Of a DNA stretch of 64,000 nucleotides, positions 58,366 through 64,000 are shown in pieces (the stretch's first letter is position 1; each line of letters begins with the position of its first letter). The position numbers were made by a program, and so were the translations under genes. The stretch spans positions 9,114,001 to 9,178,000 of the forward strand of contig CP053152.1 in assembly GCA_014607495.2 (NCBI GenBank). Reading direction: 5' to 3'. The stretch comes from Carposina sasakii. Taxonomy: Eukaryota; Arthropoda; Insecta; Lepidoptera; Carposinidae. Under the pieces are notes generated by a model, which searched no databases, was not told where the DNA came from, and was given only the letters and a program-made list of their open reading frames with translations.

Positions 58366-59065
58366 TTATAATTTCTTTTTATTCTATAATCCTGAAAAGT
58401 GCTCCTGTAAACTTGTTGCCTAAAATTCAAAGCCAACTGCTCCAGTTTGGAAGAAAATGTCACGTTTTGCCCAAGCAACTATTTAAAATTAATACTTCGC
58501 CCAACATTAACTGGCTGTACTGAAAAAAAAATGTACATAACTTAGATAAAAAAAAAAAAATCTGATAACTATTATGACTTGGCCTATCTCCCGTTTCCAG
58601 CTTGACGTCGACTTCCGGGACATCCTGTATATGTAGATTTATCGTAGGTAGGTATATCCTTTTAGTACTTCCTTCATGAGCAACCGTTAGGAGTCACGTT
58701 AACATAGCGATGTGGCTAATCGCCTCTCAGCCTCTGCTATCAGGTGAGGAGGCATTACTGCGGCAGATGGCGCTAATGACGTCATCATACCTCATTCGTA
58801 CGTAACGGAAACCCTCGTATATTTGGCTTAAGCGGTGTTGGGAGCTTTGAGCTTTATTTAACTTTGTTTTTACTTGTATCGATGTAGCTATATTGAAATT
58901 TTACCACAATTGTACAGAATTATAATACCTAGACTACTTAATTAACATTTTAGACCCCATATAGGTCAACAGTAGGATGGCGCACAGGGGGGCAATTCTT
59001 GAAAATTTTTGAGCTGAAACGTAACCACTAACGAACCCTTAACGAAACGCGGTGCGAAGCAATTA

Positions 59066-59740
59066 TGCAGGGTGTTTTTTGCCACCCTTAACGAAGGGTA
59101 CGTACTCTACGAATATACATCAAATAGAGTAAGTTTTTGCCCAAAAATATGCTAGGAAAATATTTTAAAAAATGTTTATGCTAGTTTTTTCATAGACAGA
59201 TATTAATTATTTTTCTTGAAAAAATATTGCTACTCGCGTCAATGTGCAACTGGTACGCGAACCAGCTGGACGATAGTGAGTTACATCGGCACAATTGGAG
59301 GAGCGTGTTGCGATTAGCAGACCACTTTTGGTCTCGTTGGGTCCGAGAGTTGCTACCCACACTGATGCCGAGGAAGACTACAGCGGCAGCCACCCCGAAG
59401 GTGGAGTGGAAGGAAGGCGACATAGTGCTAGTTGTGGACTCATCTTTGCCCAGGGGAGTCTGGCCCATAGGCAAAATTATTAAGTTATACCCTGGGCGAG
59501 ATGGGCACGTACACTCGGTGGATGTGGCCATTAAGGGGGGTGTTTTGAAGAGGCCAATCCGCAAGTGTGTGCCACTCGTCGTGGGTGAGCAGGCAGTCGC
59601 CACTCACTGACTGTGCTCTGCACAGAAAAACGCAGTCTTATTTACTTAACTTTGGACCCTAATATTTTGGAAACCAGACACTTCCCAGGAATGCTTCCAT
59701 GGAGAAAAATGATCGTGATGATGAGGAGATTCCGTAGTTT
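59066..59740 (+). mobile_element. Family A MITE, copy 5, with captured BEL/Pao fragment
   Basis: The left end reads GCAGGGTGTTTTTTGCCACC. Usual inner sequence runs to ATGTGCA (59248) and resumes with CAGAAAAACGCAG (59622). Between is about 374 bp of foreign coding sequence. The right terminus is truncated after GATTCCGTAGTTTT. Confidence 0.88.
59249..59610 (+). pseudogene. BEL/Pao retrotransposon integrase C-terminal fragment inside a MITE
   Basis: The open frame reads RLADHFWSRWVRELLPTLMP, WKEGDIVLVVD, WPIGKIIKLYPGRDGHVHSV and GGVLKRPIRKCVPL. These are the blocks at the end of BEL/Pao Pol (the domain after the integrase core). About 120 codons are open with no stop before TGA at 59608-59610, so capture may be fairly recent, or the fragment is simply short. 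No BEL/Pao LTR, RT or integrase core is nearby. Confidence 0.87.
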
Positions 59741-59744
59741 TACC

Positions 59745-61075
59745 GTAGCTTACCGCTTGAGTATATGTATGACAGAATAAAAACAAATATCTGTCTCGTG
59801 GTGAAATGTGTCTAATTACCGCACCATAAAGTAATTATTGCTTTATTCTGAGCGTCTACAACGGTTCCGTTTCGGCTTCGTTTTAACTAGTGACTTTTCG
59901 AGAATTGGCCGCCTGGTAAGCGTCAAACATCAGTCTTTAGTCACGTCATGTAGGTCACCCTTTTTTGGGGTTAGGTTTTTTGTAACGATGGCCTTTAAGA
60001 TGTTAAGCATCGTTAAAACTTTTAACGAATGCTGCAAATCTTTAAGATTGAAGTTGTTGATGTTGCTAAATGGTTGTGTAGAGCTTAATATATTTCTCTT
60101 TTATAGCTAAGTGAAAGTAGTCGATAAAAGAGTTGGTGTAGTAATTCTATTATATAAACCAGGTTCCGTGGTTTTAAAGACTCGAGGGAATAGTAAGTTA
60201 TGGCAGCCATTAGTGCCCCAACAATCGCGATGCTGAAAAGGTCGTGGAACTAAAGAGGCCGTCTAAGCCAATCTGTATTACAGTTTGCTAGTTATAGTAG
60301 TATATTTACAGGATAAGTTTCTGTTTAATTTTTTGTTTTCATTTCATATTTTGTTGCTGTTTATGTGGTATGTTTTTTAATCCATAATATTAAAAATGCA
60401 AAAGAAACTTTGTATATTGTTTGTTTGTTAGCTGTTCACGCTTTATTTACTCAGGTAACCTTCTTGAAATTTTGGGAGGACGAAGAAGGATATAGGGTAT
60501 ATTCTGTCTACGCGTACAAAATCTCCGGCATCAGCAAAAGGAAATTAAAATCTTTTCTTGAGCTTAATTTCGCATTGTGAGGGAATAGCTAGTGAGGAAT
60601 TTCCTTTTAGCAAAATCACTTCTGTAACCTTTTTAACACCCCTAGTAACGTATATGAGCAGAATAAATGGCTTTTGATAAATCCCTTATATTTTCTGTGA
60701 ATGAACTGGAAAAGGATATTACTTCTTTTTTCTCTTTGAATACCGTTACTTTTATAGTATAATATTTTTTCATGTATTTTAAATGGCAAATAGATTCCAA
60801 AATAATTTTATGAATTATGTATTAGCTAGCATTATTATTTAACTTTTAGACTTGTGTCGATCTACGTGAACCTGCGTAATAACTTACGTAGGATATTAAT
60901 AATTCTATCTGACGGCCCATCACTTGTCATACTTAGTTGAAATTAATCTCCTTCATTGGAAATATGAAGTACCCTCATAAAGCTTAAGCCTCCGCATGGC
61001 CTCCTTCTGTGTAAACTCCATGGTAATATAGAGACATAGTTATTATAATAATTAATAATAGCACATTATAATCTT
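59745..61075. other. Intergenic, mostly unassigned
   Basis: It holds the weak exon candidate at 60476-60580 and an ATG-bearing stretch at 59990 that I cannot assign. Confidence 0.35.
60476..60580 (+). CDS. Possible terminal exon of an unknown gene
   Basis: A TTTATTTACTCAG acceptor-like site is followed by an open frame FLKFWEDEEGYRVYSVYAYK ... LKSFLELNFAL and TGA. AATAAA occurs about 80 nt later (near 60662). The composition looks more coding than its surroundings, but I recognise no family and no partner exon. Confidence 0.2.
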   Translation, partial: EDEEGYRVYSVYAYKISGISKRKLKSFLELNFAL

Positions 61076-61077
61076 CT

Positions 61078-61325
61078 TCTTCAGCCTTTTGCAGTCCACT
61101 ACTGGACGTAGGCCTCCCCCAGGGCACGCCACAAGGCTACTGCCATAGGAGGGTTTTGCACATAGTCACCAAGCTGGGCAGGCGGGTTGGTGATCGCAGT
61201 GTGATTTTCGGACTATGTTGTCAGTATGGGGCTTCTGCCCACTTTCCGGAAACCCTTAATCGCCTCGTACGATCCCACGGGCAGACAGGGGTGGTACAAA
61301 CTCTACCCTGCCGGCACCACGCGGC
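61078..61325 (-). mobile_element. Family I SINE-like repeat, full-length copy
   Basis: Inverted copy, CAGTCCACTACTGGACGTAG ... CCCTGCCGGCACCACGCGGC. Confidence 0.87.
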
Positions 61326-61329
61326 TAAT

Positions 61330-62550
61330 TACACATTATAATCAGTAGGTACAAATTAATACTTTATGTATTCGTAACGAGATTTTTTGGTCATTATTCA
61401 ACAGTTTTTCACTTTTTTGTTACGACATATTCAGATGAAAGCTATGCTTTTTTTAATAAACTATATTACTCTCGTAAACGTCGCCAGTAGCCCGTAAACT
61501 GAGCTTATGACTAAGAACATTACTCGTGCTGGAATCGATTCTACGTGTAATAGCCACGGATATATGATAAATGGCTTGCGTACAGTTCTGGACTGTTCCC
61601 GACACGGTAATGAAATAACAATATGCAATATGTTACAGGAATGGAACCTAAGGCGTTTTGAAGGGGGTGAGGACACACGGGGTTGGTTGTTATTAAGTAA
61701 AGTAAACATGTACGATAGCTATAAATCCACTTAGTTACCACCTGAAAGTTGCCTTAAGTATCTACACCTATGATCGATATGAAAATAACGTCACAAATTC
61801 CTTCATACATAGGTACCGTATGAAGGAACTTTCATAATCACGTTCAAGTACGCAGTTCGTAATGTTTTAAATTTTGTAAACACAATCTATATAGGTACAA
61901 TAGCTTATATCTTTCGATGAATTTGCAATCTTGGAACTGCGGGCGCGGAAAATTGAGCTAAGCAGGGTTTCATATTTGGGAAAATTCGTTTTCCCCATAT
62001 TGTCACGCTTTTCCTATATAATATGGTTTATAATTTAGCCTTTGGTGATGGCGTTGGGTTAACATGTCGAAGGCTCTTGGTGAGAAGATGAGAACCTTGG
62101 AATTAGTCATTTTGTAAAAATGTAAACTTTATTGTAAAAGAACTCCCTTTAATAATTTTCTTGCCGACTAGTTCTGACTTGTGAACTGCCCATCCGTAAC
62201 TACCCATTTAGCTATTCTACTGCCCAAGTATTTATTTTACGACTCGTTTAATATTTTTTTTACGACTCATTTTTTCAAGCTTGTTATTAAACATGCATTT
62301 TAATATTTTCTACTTACCAAAACTACTATTTAGAACTGACCAGTTAAATCAGTGCCATTGTAAAGCTCTGGAAATAATAGAGGCATAAATTACTATAACT
62401 ACACTTTTAATTACTATTTGTATATGTATAGATTGTCATCATCACTCAAAAGTGTGCTCTTTTGCATCGCAAATACTGAATCAACATTTATGATGATGTT
62501 CATCAAAATACTATTCGATTGTACTCTTGTAGTATTTGTCATTCAAGGGG
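61330..62550. other. Intergenic, nothing recognised
   Basis: A small hairpin TTCCTTCATAC/GTATGAAGGAA lies near 61799-61830. No exon supported. Confidence 0.35.
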
Positions 62551-62557
62551 CTTAGAT

Positions 62558-62674
62558 AATGTAACAATTTCACGAGCGACAGCCCAGTTCGTAAAGTTAT
62601 CTAATAGTATTATGAAGTTCTTCCTATTAAAGGAAATGGTTCGTCAGCGAACTTCGCTATCGCTCGTAATTGTA
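62558..62674. mobile_element. Family M short inverted-repeat element
   Basis: ACAATTTCACGAGCGACAGC pairs with GCTATCGCTCGTAATTGT. Related to 9772-9932. Confidence 0.6.
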
Positions 62675-62679
62675 TTGTC

Positions 62680-63635
62680 AAGCCCTATGCCGTAAACAAA
62701 GTCTCCTTCTTATTAATTAATCATCAGTCACAGCATGAATAATGGCAAGTAATACGTTAAACGTGTTTCGGCCCTATTCAATAATTTAGCAGGGCCCTTT
62801 GTTCCTAGTTCGCGAGAATGCCAAAGGTCAGGCGCTGCGTGTATAGAAACAAATATACTACCAGACCAGGTAAATTTGTTTCACGCCTCTGAAACTTCTC
62901 TACTGAGAACAGAATATGTAAGTTATCTTATAGGTATATACTATAGATACAGATTGAATTCACAAAGCAAGCGGAAAAAGTAATATCACTTGGAAGGAGA
63001 TAGCTAATGTTTTACTTAGAATAGCATCGTATTTTTATTTCTTTTTCGCTCTGTTTAGTTATATCTATACTTGTTTTCTACTAGCGCGACCGCCCGCGAC
63101 TTCGTCCGTTTAAACCCTATGTGTTATTCTGATGTATGAGCTATATACCTGACAAGTATCATCAAGATCAGAATGAGTAATAACCTATTTTAATATTAGT
63201 CGCTCGATTTAATCAGAACCTATGAGTTATGGTTTAGTGTAGAGTCACTAAGCAATAGGACAGTCAGTATTTCTGAAGTAGGTTTACCTATAAATAAAGT
63301 GTAAGTACTATGTTAGCTACCTGTAGTAGTATCACACAAACCAAGAGAGGTTCATTTCGATATCGAATACCCGAGTGGTTGAGGGAAACGAAATAAATCA
63401 ATCGGATAAAATATTATTGGGAAAGCTGGAAACATATTGGGCCAAATGTAAGTAAGTATTTCAAAATAAGGACGTAGGGATAAACTCTCGTTTAACCCTT
63501 TCATTGAATTTTGAATTCCAAGTATGAAATGCAGGAAAAATAATATCAAGCAATCTGATTTACCTTTCTTTGTATTTACCTTATTCAATTTATCTTTTAC
63601 GATTTACCTTAGTCAATGTAGGTACTCGTAAGAAC
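62680..63635. other. Intergenic with one Helitron-like scrap
   Basis: CTAGCGCGACCGCCCGCGAC at about 63082 resembles an inverted Helitron end. Nothing else. Confidence 0.35.
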
Positions 63636-63639
63636 TTTA

Positions 63640-63735
63640 AGGGCCGATTTTTCCAAATGTCAAATAGCCTATCGAAAGAATAAAGTTCATGCTGTCTCTG
63701 TCATGATCAAGTTTTAGAGACATTTCTATCTGACG
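63640..63735 (+). repeat. Interspersed repeat family K, copy 2
   Basis: GGGCCGATTTTTCCAAATGT ... AATAAAGTTCATGCTGTCTC. An inverted CAAATAAGTCTTC/GAAGACTTCGTATTTG pair follows at 63774-63830. Confidence 0.55.
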
Positions 63736-64000
63736 TACAGCAAAGATCGCAAAGTTATCGAACTATTTCCTCAAATAAGTCTTCATTTAGCGCGTTCCTT
63801 AAATGACGTGATGAAGACTTCGTATTTGAGAAAATGGTCCGAAAACTTTACGATCTTCGCTGTCATTTTTATTGGTGTTACATTAACTAAGGCCCCAGTT
63901 GTAAAATGTAGACTTGGTTCACTTGTCAACAAGGATGAATAGTCCTTTAGATGATTTAACGTAACTTACGTAAGCGGCGATAGTGGAAATTTCTTTAGAT

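Larger units (their letters stand above)
57760..58629. mobile_element. Mariner-like element (family E) carrying three later insertions
   Basis: Ends TACAGGGTGTCCCGGAAGTC and GACTTCCGGGACATCCTGTA. The inverted repeats run about 100 bp (GACGTCAAGCCGGAAACGGG ...). Inside are a SINE L piece (57812-57918), a family J piece (57950-58018, duplication AAGTTATGTAC) and a tRNA-cored repeat (58230-58365). No transposase. Confidence 0.85.

Noticed and set aside
1..64000. Frequent GTAGGTACCTAC-type motifs as regulatory sites
   Set aside because: They occur throughout with no link to genes and seem to be a general feature of lepidopteran non-coding DNA.

Overview
The window looks like nuclear DNA of a moth or butterfly (Lepidoptera). 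The evidence is Helitrons with TC...CTAG ends, a 260-bp SINE-like repeat with a GATGAT tail, many short inverted-repeat elements, and a secreted inhibitor gene of a type known from Lepidoptera. Base composition is AT-rich. I see no bacterial or plasmid features, CRISPR array, rRNA gene or ordinary functional tRNA gene.

Two host genes could be rebuilt exon by exon, both on the minus strand. (1) Seven coding exons of a sterol O-acyltransferase (SOAT/ACAT, MBOAT family) run from 27261 down to 9545. All splice phases agree and give 358 residues with no frameshift. Intron 1 is best explained by a GC-AG donor. The exon(s) with the catalytic His-Glu-Tyr region are not in the window, so the gene is cut off or interrupted on the left. 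(2) A complete two-exon, 104-residue secreted 12-cysteine protein of the fungal protease inhibitor / single IGFBP-domain type (38703 to 35910) lies about 8.6 kb upstream of the SOAT start. Everything else I recognise is mobile DNA.

Region by region: 1-3.8 kb is a minus-strand Ty3/gypsy retrotransposon with an open gag, an overlapping open pol (protease, RT, start of RNase H), a tRNA-Ser primer site and part of an LTR. 4.2-6.85 kb is a hAT transposon broken by one stop codon. 7.5-8.26 kb is a complete miniature LTR element with target duplication, tRNA-Trp-type primer site and polypurine tract. 9.5-27.3 kb is SOAT, with introns full of MITEs, Helitrons, SINEs and a LINE piece. 28-35 kb is mostly AT-rich, with a hAT MITE (8-bp duplication) and a Harbinger-like MITE inside a Helitron piece. 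35.9-38.7 kb is the inhibitor gene, whose intron holds nested MITEs. 39-64 kb has no confident host exon. It carries a Harbinger-derived MITE with the transposase start, a LINE 3' end, tRNA-cored repeats, a mariner-like element used as an insertion nest, and a MITE that has captured a BEL/Pao integrase end.

Five MITE families (called A-E here) share TACAGGGTG...CACCCTGTA ends, and one repeat (G) is repeatedly found joined to family A. Family letters are local names made by comparing copies within this window. No database was consulted.
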